From NCBI GenBank assembly GCA_019752535.1, contig JAIEMA010000037.1, forward strand, positions 1 to 55,554: a stretch of DNA of 55,554 bases, in the 5' to 3' direction. Both the position numbers and the translations under genes were made by a program. The DNA is from Bacteriovoracaceae bacterium (GTDB lineage Bacteria; Bdellovibrionota; Bacteriovoracia; Bacteriovoracales; Bacteriovoracaceae). This document shows, piece by piece, positions 24,858 to 33,841 of this stretch (position 1 is its first letter; each line of letters opens with the position of its first letter). The notes under the pieces are model-generated. The model was not told the DNA's origin, ran no database searches, and saw only the letters and a program-made list of their open reading frames with translations.

Positions 24858-26987
24858 TTAGCCCCTTCTCCACGCGTGAAATTTTTTAAGGTAACGAAGT
24901 ATTTTTTCCGGCTTATGCGATCTCTTCCATTCTCCTGCCGCGTATTTAATTGCCTCAGGGAATGTAGGATAGGCATGTATAGTGCCTAAAATCTTATTAA
25001 GCCCAATTTTATATTTCATTGCGAGTGTAAATTCTCCCAAGAGTTCACTCGCTCTCGTACTTACGATGGCAGCTCCTAAAATTTGATCAGTACCTTTGGC
25101 TACAATGACTTTAATCAAACCGTAGTCTTCATCCTCGGCTATCGCTCTGTCTAAATCTGCAAGATCATAATGAACAAGCTCATACGCTATTCCTTGATCC
25201 TTTGCCTCTGTCTCAGAAATTCCCACTCTCGCAATTTCTGGCTCGGTAAATGTACACCATGGCACAACTCGATAATCCGCCTTGTAAGAAACAAGTGGTG
25301 CAAACAAGGCATTCACAGCGGCATACCAGGCCTGATGAGCTGCTGTATGAGTGAACTGAAATGGACCTGCACAGTCTCCCACCACAAAGATGTTCGGGTA
25401 TTTAGTCCGCATGTATTCATCATGTTCAAAAGTACTTGTTTTAGAAATTCCAAGAGCAAGTTTATCTAGTCCAGGAATATTTGTATTGGCCTTACGTCCT
25501 AGAGCAACGAGGCAATAATCAAATTCGATCTCGATTTCTTTTTCTGCTGATTGAGCAACGAGAACCTCTTGACCATCTCTCTTGAGAAATTTAACAGCTT
25601 TGTGATTGGTATAAATTTTAATTCCATCCTCAATGAGCTTTTCAATAACGATTTTTGAAACATCCTCGTCTTCACGAACTAGAATACGTGGAGCAGCTTC
25701 AATGACTGAAACTTCCGCTCCTAACCTCTTAAAAGACTGGGCCAACTCCACTCCAATTGGGCCCCCACCAAGTACAGCGAGTTTTCTCGGAAGCTCTTTC
25801 AAATCCCAGATGGTGTCCGACGTAAGAAATTTTGCCTCTGATAAACCTGGGATCGGTGGCAACAGGGGTCTTGCCCCTGTCGCGAGAATGATGTTTCTCG
25901 TCGAAAGAACTTTACCATTTACCCTAACTTCCCAAGGACTTAAAACTTCTGCTTCCCCACTGATACAGTGAACACCGAGGTCTGTGTATCTCTGAACTGA
26001 GTCATGAGGCTCAACTTTTTTTATAACTTTTTTAATACGTGACATGACGTTTTCAAAATTGACTCTCGAGCCTTCTACAGTGATTCCATATTTTTCAGAG
26101 TTTTTGATAATGTTGGCGATTTTGGCACTTTTAATTATGGCCTTGCTTGGTACACACCCAGTGTTGAGGCAGTCCCCCCCCATTTTATGTTTTTCAATAA
26201 GTGCTACCTTTGCATTGACGGCAGCCCCTATGTAGGAACTAACTAGACCGCCAGCACCTGCCCCAATTGCAATAATGTCATATTCAAAGGTGTCTGGTTT
26301 CTTCCATCCTTTGTAGACCTTTCTTTTTTTGAGAATATTAAGAAAAGATTTGAAAACAAGTGGAATAAGCCCCAAAAGAGCGAATGACAGAAGGAAGGAA
26401 GGTGACAAAATCCCAGAGGCTGACTCCAGACTTGCAAGCTGAGTTCCAGCATTAACATAAGCAAATGTCCCTGGAAGCATCCCAACCTGACTTACAACAA
26501 AAAATCTCCATGTCTTGTAATTAGTAAGTCCCATAAGAATGTTAATTAAAAAGAATGGAAAGATAGGTACTAAGCGCAAACCAAAAAGATAAAGGTCGCC
26601 TTCCTTTTCAACTCCATTATTAGTGCTATTAAACTTTTCTCTATACTTCGTTTTAAAAAAATCTTGAAATAAGAATCGTGCAACTAAGAAAGCGAGTGTC
26701 GCACCAATCGTACTGGCAAAAGACACAACAATCACTCCTTTGGATAGCCCGAGGAACGCCCCACCGGCCAGAGTCATAATTGAAGCACCTGGTAGTGATA
26801 AGGCCGTAATTAAGACATAAAGAGTAAAGAAGGCCGAAATGAATAGTAGAGGGTTGTGCTCGTAGTAGCCGAGAATAAGGCCCGAATTTTCTTTGATGTA
26901 ATTCAGGCTTAGGTAATCCGTTAACCCATATTTAAAACTCACAAAGCCTAGTATGCCAAGTAACAAAATCAATACCACTTTTTTCAT
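24858..26987 (-). CDS. TVP38/TMEM64 membrane domain fused to MerA-like disulfide oxidoreductase
   Basis: Residues about 1-215 form a TVP38/DedA-type (SNARE-associated) membrane domain with FARLFF-like helices and GLTNYKTWRFFVVSQVGMLP. From about 230 it is a full flavin disulfide oxidoreductase: IIAIGAGAGGLVSSY, GGDCLNTGCVPSK with the redox Cys pair, VLGGGPIGVELA and FVVGDCAG, and a C-terminal dimer domain with HAYPTFPEA. No terminal CC pair as in MerA. Such fusions are seen in other bacteria, often near rSAM/selenodomain-type genes. It leads the minus-strand operon with arsM; operator E lies 36 bases upstream. It may reduce a metalloid- or thiol-bound disulfide at the membrane. Confidence 0.85.
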   Translation of the reverse strand: MKKVVLILLLGILGFVSFKYGLTDYLSLNYIKENSGLILGYYEHNPLLFISAFFTLYVLITALSLPGASIMTLAGGAFLGLSKGVIVVSFASTIGATLAFLVARFLFQDFFKTKYREKFNSTNNGVEKEGDLYLFGLRLVPIFPFFLINILMGLTNYKTWRFFVVSQVGMLPGTFAYVNAGTQLASLESASGILSPSFLLSFALLGLIPLVFKSFLNILKKRKVYKGWKKPDTFEYDIIAIGAGAGGLVSSYIGAAVNAKVALIEKHKMGGDCLNTGCVPSKAIIKSAKIANIIKNSEKYGITVEGSRVNFENVMSRIKKVIKKVEPHDSVQRYTDLGVHCISGEAEVLSPWEVRVNGKVLSTRNIILATGARPLLPPIPGLSEAKFLTSDTIWDLKELPRKLAVLGGGPIGVELAQSFKRLGAEVSVIEAAPRILVREDEDVSKIVIEKLIEDGIKIYTNHKAVKFLKRDGQEVLVAQSAEKEIEIEFDYCLVALGRKANTNIPGLDKLALGISKTSTFEHDEYMRTKYPNIFVVGDCAGPFQFTHTAAHQAWYAAVNALFAPLVSYKADYRVVPWCTFTEPEIARVGISETEAKDQGIAYELVHYDLADLDRAIAEDEDYGLIKVIVAKGTDQILGAAIVSTRASELLGEFTLAMKYKIGLNKILGTIHAYPTFPEAIKYAAGEWKRSHKPEKILRYLKKFHAWRRG

Positions 26988-27022
26988 ATGAGCCTTAAAA
27001 AGTTAAGAGTTTCCAACTCGTT

Positions 27023-27042
27023 AATGTTAATATATCAACATT
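27023..27042. promoter_or_regulatory. operator palindrome E
   Basis: AATGTTAATATATCAACATT, the repeated dyad, between the divergent arsM operon leader (start 26987) and the DUF547 gene (start 27108). It could control both. Confidence 0.76.
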
Positions 27043-27107
27043 AGAAGCACAAATAGAAAGTCCATTTCTTATGCATAGCGCTTTACACATAAACAGGGGC
27101 CAAATTA

Positions 27108-27884
27108 ATGAATAAAAAACTACTCAGCTTAATTCACTTTATCATCGCAATTTTGGCCTTTGAAAGTGCCTATGCATTTGATCATTCTCACAGTTCGTTC
27201 CAGAAAACTTTAGACACCTTCGTCGTAACTAAAGGCGCACAAACATTGGTTAACTATCAGGGTTTGAAAAATTCGCCATCTGATCTAAATGATTACTTGG
27301 GTCAATTAACGGCCATTAAACAGAATGATTTTGAATCTTGGAGTAAAACCCAACAACTTGCCACCCTGATTAATGCTTATAACGCCTGGACTATTAAATT
27401 GATCATCGATAATTATCCTGTCAAAAGTATTAAAGACATTGGAACACTCTTTACATCTGCATGGAAAAAGAAATTTTTCAAGTGGTTAGGACAGGACTCA
27501 TATTTAGATTTTATCGAGCATGAGCAAGTAAGAAAAATCTTTAAAGAGCCACGGATTCACTTTGCTCTTGTCTGTGCTTCAATTAGTTGCCCTTCTCTAT
27601 CACCTAAGGTTTTCTTATCTGAGAAGCTTGACTCTCAATTGGAAGAAGCTAGCCATAAATTTCTTGGTGACAAAAATAAAAATCGTATAGCATTTACAAA
27701 TCCACTAAAACTTGAAATTTCCAGTATCTTTGATTGGTATGGGTCAGATTTTAAGAACCTCAATCAGTTTGTATCTGAAAGAATTACTAGTGATAGAAAT
27801 ATTGCGAATCTAATCAAACAGGGTTCTTACGACAAGGAATATTTGGATTATGATTGGAATCTCAACGATGCAAAGAATAAATAG
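27108..27884 (+). CDS. secreted DUF547 protein
   Basis: A signal peptide (MNKKLLSLIHFIIAILAFESAYA) is followed by the DUF547 hallmarks LINAYNAWTIKLIIDNYP, RIHFALVCASISCPSLSP and a terminal YDWNLN. The family is common near rSAM/selenodomain-type glycosyltransferase genes; its activity is unknown, and conserved His and Cys residues suggest an enzyme or metal site. A paralogue lies at 32938-33831. It is read away from operator E. Confidence 0.85.
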   Translation: MNKKLLSLIHFIIAILAFESAYAFDHSHSSFQKTLDTFVVTKGAQTLVNYQGLKNSPSDLNDYLGQLTAIKQNDFESWSKTQQLATLINAYNAWTIKLIIDNYPVKSIKDIGTLFTSAWKKKFFKWLGQDSYLDFIEHEQVRKIFKEPRIHFALVCASISCPSLSPKVFLSEKLDSQLEEASHKFLGDKNKNRIAFTNPLKLEISSIFDWYGSDFKNLNQFVSERITSDRNIANLIKQGSYDKEYLDYDWNLNDAKNK

Positions 27885-27894
27885 AAAATTAAAA

Positions 27895-28344
27895 CTACTT
27901 CTTTGCCCAAAGACTAAGTTCCTCTTGCAGTTTTCCTGTGAGAGGACTAACTAATGATTTTATCTGTTTAAGATGAAGTTTGAATATTTCATCAAAATAC
28001 TCTTCTCCTTTCTCGCTTAATACAAATTTAGGCCTCGTAGCAGTTGAAGACATTTTGCACGGCTCTATAAGACCATCGACCTTAAGTCGCTTCAAAAAAG
28101 CAGATATATTTCCTCTAGAAACTCTCATCTTTGCGGCAAGCTGAATGGCACTTAGGGGCCCTTTAAAATAAATGAAGAACAGCATCTCAAAGCGCGACAT
28201 ATTGCAGCCTACTTCATTTAATTTTTTATCAAATTGCTCATAAAGCTCCTCGACCGTGTTTAGAGCAATTCGCCAGCTCACCACTTTAGGGTCATCCAGC
28301 ATTTTTTCCAATTTATTTCGATTACTATAAGATTTTTGACTCAT
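27895..28344 (-). CDS. MarR-family transcriptional regulator
   Basis: The 149-aa protein has a winged helix typical of MarR: FEMLFFIYFKGPLSAIQLAAKMRVSRGNISAFLKRLKVDGLIEP, then a wing with TRPKFVLSEKGEEYF. Two cysteines (Cys48-like GCNMS and PCKMS) might sense thiol-reactive compounds. It is 35 bases downstream of a glycosyltransferase gene on the same strand. As the only MarR-type protein in the window and in the middle of the palindrome-bearing genes, it is the best candidate regulator for the eight AATGTTAA-type operators, though no operator precedes its own operon. Confidence 0.85.
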   Translation of the reverse strand: MSQKSYSNRNKLEKMLDDPKVVSWRIALNTVEELYEQFDKKLNEVGCNMSRFEMLFFIYFKGPLSAIQLAAKMRVSRGNISAFLKRLKVDGLIEPCKMSSTATRPKFVLSEKGEEYFDEIFKLHLKQIKSLVSPLTGKLQEELSLWAKK

Positions 28345-28379
28345 GGGATATTTATAACATAGTTTCAGGGCAAAGGCAG

Positions 28380-29123
28380 CTAGAAGAGGTTCCTGATCTT
28401 TTTTGTCCTGTAAAATTCTTTCAGTTTATCAATTTGGGAGTAACCTGTGAAGTATAGGACCAAGATTAATAAGTTTTGCCAAATCCTTTGAACCTCACCG
28501 TCTTTTTGATATTTCCTCGCTGAAACATACATTTTCTGAGGATGATATATGAATTCATGCCCGAGGGACTTAAATTTTTTGAATAAATATACATCCTGTA
28601 AGAAAGAAGGGAATTCATCCTCACTCAGTGTTGTGAGGAAGCTTCTGCTAAAATATAGGCCATTGGTCCACACGGCCAAAATTTTCCGATTGGATAGCAT
28701 CCTATCCTGCATGTAGGAATAAGATTTTAGAATCCAACTCTTGCTTATATATTGTTTGGCAAAAAAACCTCCTAAATACGTTTTCGAATTAGTGAGGTAA
28801 ATAACAATCGGATTTAAATCTTCAATCTGAATTCGGCAGTCAACAGGCAAAAGTAGACACCACTCGGCCAATGAAAGCTCTGCACCCAACTTAAAGGCCC
28901 CTAATACTCCATGTGAAGATTCAAGATTAACCGTTTTGAATCCGAAGTTTTGTTCTTTTATTATTTCAATTGTAGTGTCAGTGGAATGATCATTAATAAA
29001 AGAAAAGGAGACCCTTCCTTGAAAGTATTTTTGTATTTCTTTTGCATATTGAAGGAATTCGGAGATACATGTTTCTTCGTCTCTTAACGGAACAATAATT
29101 TCAAGGATACAAGTCTGGCGCAA
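28380..29123 (-). CDS. family 2 glycosyltransferase
   Basis: The start is a TTG at 29123, chosen because AAAGGA lies about ten bases upstream and no ATG is near. The 247-aa protein begins ILEIIVPLRDEETCISEFL and has INDHSTDTTIEII, the GT-A donor-binding motif, then LLLPVDCRIQIEDL and WTNGLYFSRSFL. The N-terminus shows the fold of polyprenyl-phosphate or sugar-nucleotide transferases. A C-terminal hydrophobic stretch (NLLILVLYFTGYS) may touch the membrane. It is followed by the MarR gene and is divergent from a TIGR04282-type gene, its usual partner. Confidence 0.75.
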   Translation of the reverse strand: MRQTCILEIIVPLRDEETCISEFLQYAKEIQKYFQGRVSFSFINDHSTDTTIEIIKEQNFGFKTVNLESSHGVLGAFKLGAELSLAEWCLLLPVDCRIQIEDLNPIVIYLTNSKTYLGGFFAKQYISKSWILKSYSYMQDRMLSNRKILAVWTNGLYFSRSFLTTLSEDEFPSFLQDVYLFKKFKSLGHEFIYHPQKMYVSARKYQKDGEVQRIWQNLLILVLYFTGYSQIDKLKEFYRTKKIRNLF

Positions 29124-29152
29124 TCAAAAATCCTTTTGTATATAATAGTCAC

Positions 29153-29830
29153 ATGAAAACGACGGCACTTATATGTTTTGTTAAGACTCCTGGACTCTCT
29201 CCACTTAAAACGAGACTTTCAGAGGGACTCGGGCACGAGAAATCTCTCGAATGTTACTCACAAATGATTGAGATCGTAAGAGAGACATTTTCGTCAGCCA
29301 TTTCAACACTCGGCCTAATTGAATGCTTTTGGGCCGTGGCAGAAGCTAAAGGCCTGAACAATAAAATATGGTCAACACAAAATACAATTCTTCAGTCAAC
29401 TGGCCCCCTATCGAACAGGCTTCATCATGCTCAGTTTGAGGAGAATGGAGATTTTCGACAATACATCTATATAGGCTCAGATGCTCCAGCATTAAATCTG
29501 AGCTACATACGCAGGACGATCGTCGAGCTCCAGTCCAGTGATCACGTCATTGGTCCCGCTAAAGACGGTGGATTCTATCTCTTTGCATCCAAAATTCCAC
29601 TTTCACTTGAACTATGGAATTCGATCCCTTTTAGTACTAGCACTACTTTCAAAAACCTCTGCCATGCACTTCCAGGAAAAGTAGTCACCTTGTCCGAGTT
29701 AAGTGACATTGACCAAGTTTCAGATTTATCAAGTGCTATAAAAGAACTGGAAGAATTGGAAATACGCTCAAAATCACAAGAGAAATTCATATCCTACTTA
29801 AAAGGATTGCAAGTCACTTCAATGAGCTGA
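29153..29830 (+). CDS. DUF2064 / TIGR04282-like nucleotidyl- or glycosyltransferase
   Basis: The 225-aa protein starts ALICFVKTPGLSPLKTRL, the family block F.K.P..G..KTRL, then IGSDAPALNLSYI (GSD.P) and IGPAKDGGFYLF (GPA.DGG.YL), diagnostic for the rSAM/selenodomain-associated transferase 1 family, related to CobU/GlmU-type nucleotidyltransferases. A TATAAT sequence lies only 7 bases before the ATG. It is divergent from a family 2 glycosyltransferase. Confidence 0.82.
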   Translation: MKTTALICFVKTPGLSPLKTRLSEGLGHEKSLECYSQMIEIVRETFSSAISTLGLIECFWAVAEAKGLNNKIWSTQNTILQSTGPLSNRLHHAQFEENGDFRQYIYIGSDAPALNLSYIRRTIVELQSSDHVIGPAKDGGFYLFASKIPLSLELWNSIPFSTSTTFKNLCHALPGKVVTLSELSDIDQVSDLSSAIKELEELEIRSKSQEKFISYLKGLQVTSMS

Positions 29831-29851
29831 GGTAACCTGCATATTTCCTTA

Positions 29852-30277
29852 CTATTTGGTCGTAATAACTAGCTCATGATGAAATTTAGTAGAACCTTCT
29901 TCTACTTTCAATTCACCTGATTTGGCATCATTTTTAGGAAGTACTTTCACATGAACTTCTTTTGTCGAAATCACTTGAGCACTTTGCCCAGAAATATCAC
30001 TCACGATTGCCTTAATGACAGTATCAATCGATGTTGGCGAGTAAATGGCCTTAGCTGAAATTTCGTATGTAAGTGTTTGAGCATTTGCTTGACCTTCCCA
30101 TTTTGGGACATCAATTTTGAAAACTTGCCCATCTCTCAACTTTAGGTCCTTGTTAAAAAGGACCTTAGAGTCCGCCGAAAACTTGTCTTTTGCCGTAACA
30201 TTAAAATCAAGAGTTCCACTTGCAAAAACATTTGAAAGTGAACACATCAACAAAGTTGAATAAACAATAAATTTCAT
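29852..30277 (-). CDS. secreted protein, paralogue of 39945-40370
   Basis: A 141-aa protein with a signal peptide (MKFIVYSTLLMCSLSNVFA). The mature domain looks all-beta (LDFNVTAKDKFSADSK, LRDGQVFKIDVPKWEGQANA, YEISAK) and has no cysteines. The protein at 39945 has the same length and shares T.KDK..A, L..G.......P.W.GQAN.Q.L.YEIS and P..I.T.I..I..D. Function unknown; a periplasmic binding or inhibitor domain is possible. It is coupled to the membrane transferase upstream (stop/start overlap at 30274-30277). Confidence 0.75.
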   Translation of the reverse strand: MKFIVYSTLLMCSLSNVFASGTLDFNVTAKDKFSADSKVLFNKDLKLRDGQVFKIDVPKWEGQANAQTLTYEISAKAIYSPTSIDTVIKAIVSDISGQSAQVISTKEVHVKVLPKNDAKSGELKVEEGSTKFHHELVITTK

Positions 30278-31614
30278 AAAGCCTCCTTTGGCCGAAATAT
30301 AAGTTCTGGAGCATGAGAAAATTTAAAAAATGAAATCAGACTAGGAAAGAACCAAATATGCGTACAAACAGTAAAAAGCACGCTTAGTTGAGGAGTGGAG
30401 AAATGAAGATAACCAAGGGGCAAAAACAAGCAATAAACAATTCCGAATTTGTTACCTATAATGAGAGATGGAATAGCCAACCAGACTGAATACCACGGGT
30501 TAGAAACAGGGGAAAGGAAAGTCAAAAATAAGTATGAAGTAAAGATCATCGCAATAAGCGAGAAAGCGTAGGGTCTTCTTCTGAAAAGATATAAAACAAT
30601 GCCTGAAACAGAGACTATAAGAACGATACCGCACACAATACGGGCCACCTGAGAATCAATGCCAAGACGTAATAATGGTATTAACAAACCACCATTCCAA
30701 ACCCAATGAGTGGCAAAAGCACCTATTCCATTAGTCGCCTCAAAACTGAAAAATCCAACGGCATAGAAGAGAAGTCCACAAAATAAAATCCCCAAAGAGA
30801 GCAAGGTTAATTGATACAACGGTCGTATTCCATCTGAAATGATTGATGCGACAAGTGAGGGAATGATTAACAGTGGTGTAATCTTAAACATTAAACTAGC
30901 AATGAGAAAAACAAGACCCTTATGAAACTCTTTTGCGACAAAAAACCGTATCGAAAAGAAGAAAGGAATATAACATAGAATATCTATATGGACCGACTGG
31001 ATAAATTCTTTAATAAAAAGGAGCATGACTGGAATAACAAAAGGTAAATAATCTTTTTTAATTTCAGGCAAGATGTTCTTCATTAATCCCCAAACAGAGA
31101 TTGCAGAGATTAGCTGAAGAATTGTTAAAGATAGCTTGTATTTTATTGACGAAAAAAAAGAATAGAAAAGAATTGCACCAGGAGAGTATGGAGAGGTCAA
31201 AAGATTATAGCCAACGAGATGACGAAATGAGGATACGACGTGGGTAAGTAGGTCGTTCGCTGGTGCAATTAAGTATGGATTAAACCCAGCACTGAATACC
31301 TGCCCCTCCCAGAGATACCGATAATGATCGTTTTCGAATAGGGGCTCAGTCCCAAGGATAGGCAAAATAGAAAGTAGAAATGGAAAAAGAGCAATGCGTT
31401 TAAAGTCTTTAAGCTTTAGACCCGCAAGAAATGAGCCAAGGCCAAACGTACCGTAGGCCAGCAAAAAAACTGGAACATTTGCAAAGTCGATCCCTGACGA
31501 TTGTGACTCTGCAAAAAACCTTAAACAAATTGTCCACAAAAAGAAGATCAAGTAGATGTAGGAACTACTTATTCTTTTTTCCTGTTTTCTGATCATTAGC
31601 ATTTTGTTCAGCAT
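30274..31614 (-). CDS. GT-C-type membrane glycosyltransferase (mannosyltransferase-like)
   Basis: A 446-aa protein with about eleven hydrophobic helices. After the first helices comes LFENDHYRYLWEGQVFSAGF followed by NPY, the acidic loop motif (E/D-D-x-Y-R-Y-L-W-D/E-G...NPY) of polyprenol-phosphate-sugar dependent GT-C enzymes. It probably transfers a sugar on the periplasmic side. The first ATG overlaps the preceding small gene by 50 bases; a later TTG near 31551 would avoid this, so the start is uncertain. Confidence 0.75.
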   Translation of the reverse strand: MLNKMLMIRKQEKRISSSYIYLIFFLWTICLRFFAESQSSGIDFANVPVFLLAYGTFGLGSFLAGLKLKDFKRIALFPFLLSILPILGTEPLFENDHYRYLWEGQVFSAGFNPYLIAPANDLLTHVVSSFRHLVGYNLLTSPYSPGAILFYSFFSSIKYKLSLTILQLISAISVWGLMKNILPEIKKDYLPFVIPVMLLFIKEFIQSVHIDILCYIPFFFSIRFFVAKEFHKGLVFLIASLMFKITPLLIIPSLVASIISDGIRPLYQLTLLSLGILFCGLLFYAVGFFSFEATNGIGAFATHWVWNGGLLIPLLRLGIDSQVARIVCGIVLIVSVSGIVLYLFRRRPYAFSLIAMIFTSYLFLTFLSPVSNPWYSVWLAIPSLIIGNKFGIVYCLFLPLGYLHFSTPQLSVLFTVCTHIWFFPSLISFFKFSHAPELIFRPKEAL

Positions 31615-31816
31615 CCTCTTTGGTTGATTCTTCCACTTTGTTGTTACTACTGTCCTCTGCCTCTATTTCTTCAGAAGTCTCATCCAAAAGGTCATGAAAA
31701 GCCGATGTTTTAGAGGAATCGTTGCTAGATGGGCTACTTGTAGCAGAGCCACCCCCGCCTCCAGATGCCCAGCAATTTAAAGATATTAGAACTAAAAAAA
31801 CTGTAAACTTCTTCAT
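31565..31816 (-). CDS. small secreted low-complexity acidic protein
   Basis: An 83-aa protein with a signal peptide (MKKFTVFLVLISLNCWA), then a Gly/Ser tract and a Glu/Asp/Lys-rich region. It has a GGAG-type ribosome site before the ATG and lies in a tight operon between the barrel-like protein and the GT-C gene. The sequence is unlikely to fold on its own. Function unknown. Confidence 0.65.
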   Translation of the reverse strand: MKKFTVFLVLISLNCWASGGGGGSATSSPSSNDSSKTSAFHDLLDETSEEIEAEDSSNNKVEESTKEDAEQNANDQKTGKKNK

Positions 31817-31829
31817 TGATATCTCCTTC

Positions 31830-32951
31830 TTAAATAATTTTAGTAACCATTAATGTAATCATCTGAGTTCTATAGTTGCTCATATTTCTGCCAACAGAAT
31901 CTATCTGATTACTTAATTGAACTTCACGGGCCATCATTAGATCTAATTTCAAGTTACGGATACTTTCTTTAGCAAGGGTTACGCCAAGGGTAACATTCTC
32001 GTCTTTTAGTTTCTCTGAATCACTAATGGATTGGAAGGTGCTAAGCTGATGACGGAAGTGCCTATTTAAGTAAGAAATATTAAAATCAGCCTTAACACCT
32101 AGTATTGTGCTTCCAGCAACTCCATTTATACCTATCCCATAAAACGATCGTCCACCATAGACGCGGTCTTCGGTTACAATTAAGAGAGGACCTAGTCCTA
32201 CGTAATCTGAGGTCTCAGTCTCAAATTTTTGTAAAAAACTCGTCGAGAAAACATCTAAGATATCTGGAACAAGTTTTTCACCAGGAGGAACAAATATTCC
32301 TTCTTTGGTAAGGGCCCTACGCTCACGATAGTAGCTGCGTTGAGCAGACAAATTAAATTTAAATGGTAACCGCTGCTTCCACTGCCCTTCAATATCAGTT
32401 TGGAAAAATGGCTTTAGATTATCATTTTCCTCGTTTACATAGACGGAATATGATTTTTTATAATCTTCTACCCTAACTCCAATAAAACTACTTACCTTTA
32501 ATTTATCCGAGATTCTTCGAATATGAAGAGCCTGAATCTCAAGATAAAACTGATCATTAAATAATTTCTCATGATCGTTTTTATCGACATTGAAAGCGTA
32601 TCTATATCCCCCAATAAATCCAGTCTCGGCCATAAGACCAACGAGACCTTTATCCACCGGCCGCAACAAAATGAGTGGAGCAACAACAGCTTTGTCTCTT
32701 AAATCTGTGTCTGTAAAGGAGTAGTTCACAAAAACAAACGGCGCAGATACAAAATGTAATCCTCGAATTTTACCCTTGAATTTATCTCCAAAAGAAATCT
32801 TAGTCGTATTAAGCGATCTATCCCGGGGTATAAATATTCGATCTAAATTATCATAATGACCTTGTTCAAATTTAAACTCGCTTCCCCAGGTAAAAGCACA
32901 AAACAAAAAGTTGAGGAGGAATGAAAGAATTGATCTCTTAGTGACTAGCAT
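31830..32951 (-). CDS. putative outer-membrane beta-barrel protein
   Basis: A 373-aa protein with a hydrophobic N-terminal signal segment (SILSFLLNFLFCAFTWG). The mature part has alternating polar/hydrophobic strands with many aromatic residues (FVSAPFVFVNYSFTDTD, GGYRYAFNVDKND, KVSSFIGVRVEDY, RSFYGIGINGVAG). This is consistent with a transmembrane barrel, but no family is recognised. The start overlaps the end of the DUF547 gene by 14 bases. A barrel beside a DUF547 lipoprotein may form a surface complex. Confidence 0.65.
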   Translation of the reverse strand: MLVTKRSILSFLLNFLFCAFTWGSEFKFEQGHYDNLDRIFIPRDRSLNTTKISFGDKFKGKIRGLHFVSAPFVFVNYSFTDTDLRDKAVVAPLILLRPVDKGLVGLMAETGFIGGYRYAFNVDKNDHEKLFNDQFYLEIQALHIRRISDKLKVSSFIGVRVEDYKKSYSVYVNEENDNLKPFFQTDIEGQWKQRLPFKFNLSAQRSYYRERRALTKEGIFVPPGEKLVPDILDVFSTSFLQKFETETSDYVGLGPLLIVTEDRVYGGRSFYGIGINGVAGSTILGVKADFNISYLNRHFRHQLSTFQSISDSEKLKDENVTLGVTLAKESIRNLKLDLMMAREVQLSNQIDSVGRNMSNYRTQMITLMVTKII

Positions 32952-33831
32952 TTAAAGACCAGTCATATTCTATATAGTCAAAGTTACCTGGAATCAGTGG
33001 AGCTTCTTTTGGCAAGTATTTCTGCAAGAAAGCTGTGACACTTCCCTCATCATTTGTGAAATCATCGGAGAACCAGTTGAAAATCTGGCCAAGGAGTAAT
33101 GAATTACCTTTAAAGTTCGCAATTCTATCAAGAAGCAGTCCTTTTTTCGTTGCAAAATCCAATTGATCTTCAATGATAAGACTTCTATATGATTTTTTTT
33201 GTAAGATGGGACAACCGTTAGAGGCACATATAAGTGCAAAATGAATTCTAGCATCAGCAAAGTTTACTAACGGCCTAACGACCTCATTTTCTATTTGATC
33301 CAGACTAATACTTTTTCCTGATATCTCATGGAAAATCTTTGTAAACGCACTAAAGCTTCCCTCTCCTCCAATGTCAGAGATAGAGCGAAGCTTTCCATCA
33401 TTGTAATTAAGCAAGACTGTCTCTAAGGTAAAAAAGTTGTAAGCGTTTATATAAAATGCCAACTTTTCATTAGTGGTAACAAACGAGTCTGGATCAATCG
33501 TTTTATAGTATTTGTAGAGAGATTTCCTGGCCTTTAAAAAATCAGGATCTCCTGACTTTGTAAGTTGAAAATATAGTTTGTAATCAACCAAGGTATCGAA
33601 TCGGCTTTCTCCATAAGCGAGACCTGTTCCAATAGGAACAACAATTGTCTCCAATATAACATCAAAATAATCTGAATCAAGAAGGCCGGGAGTTAGAGTC
33701 GTCTCTTCAAGTTCTGCTTGGGTAAAAGCTCTTACAAATGAAAGTGAGCCCCCCTGTCGAATGACGTCCTCTTGATAGCGACAACCAAATGCCGAAATAA
33801 GCAATACGAAAATGAGCAGTAATGGTTTCAT
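32938..33831 (-). CDS. DUF547 lipoprotein
   Basis: The N-terminus MKPLLLIFVLLISAFGCRYQ ends in a lipobox-like SAFGC, so this is likely a lipoprotein. The DUF547 blocks are FYINAYNFFTLETVLLNY, ARIHFALICASNGCPILQ and YDWSLN at the end. Operator F sits only ten bases upstream of the start codon, with AAGGAG directly abutting it. It leads an operon with the barrel-like protein, the acidic mini protein, the GT-C enzyme and the 141-aa protein. It is a paralogue of 27108-27884. Confidence 0.85.
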   Translation of the reverse strand: MKPLLLIFVLLISAFGCRYQEDVIRQGGSLSFVRAFTQAELEETTLTPGLLDSDYFDVILETIVVPIGTGLAYGESRFDTLVDYKLYFQLTKSGDPDFLKARKSLYKYYKTIDPDSFVTTNEKLAFYINAYNFFTLETVLLNYNDGKLRSISDIGGEGSFSAFTKIFHEISGKSISLDQIENEVVRPLVNFADARIHFALICASNGCPILQKKSYRSLIIEDQLDFATKKGLLLDRIANFKGNSLLLGQIFNWFSDDFTNDEGSVTAFLQKYLPKEAPLIPGNFDYIEYDWSLNASH

Positions 33832-33841
33832 GGGGCTCCTT

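Noticed and set aside
24857-24976. Extended arsM start inside the TVP38-oxidoreductase gene
   Set aside because: ATG 24856 has a strong GGAG site and gives the family's normal N-terminus (YYGKELQ).
25170-25971. Open frames on the plus strand opposite the TVP38-oxidoreductase gene
   Set aside because: They are antisense shadows of an intact conserved gene and show no family features.
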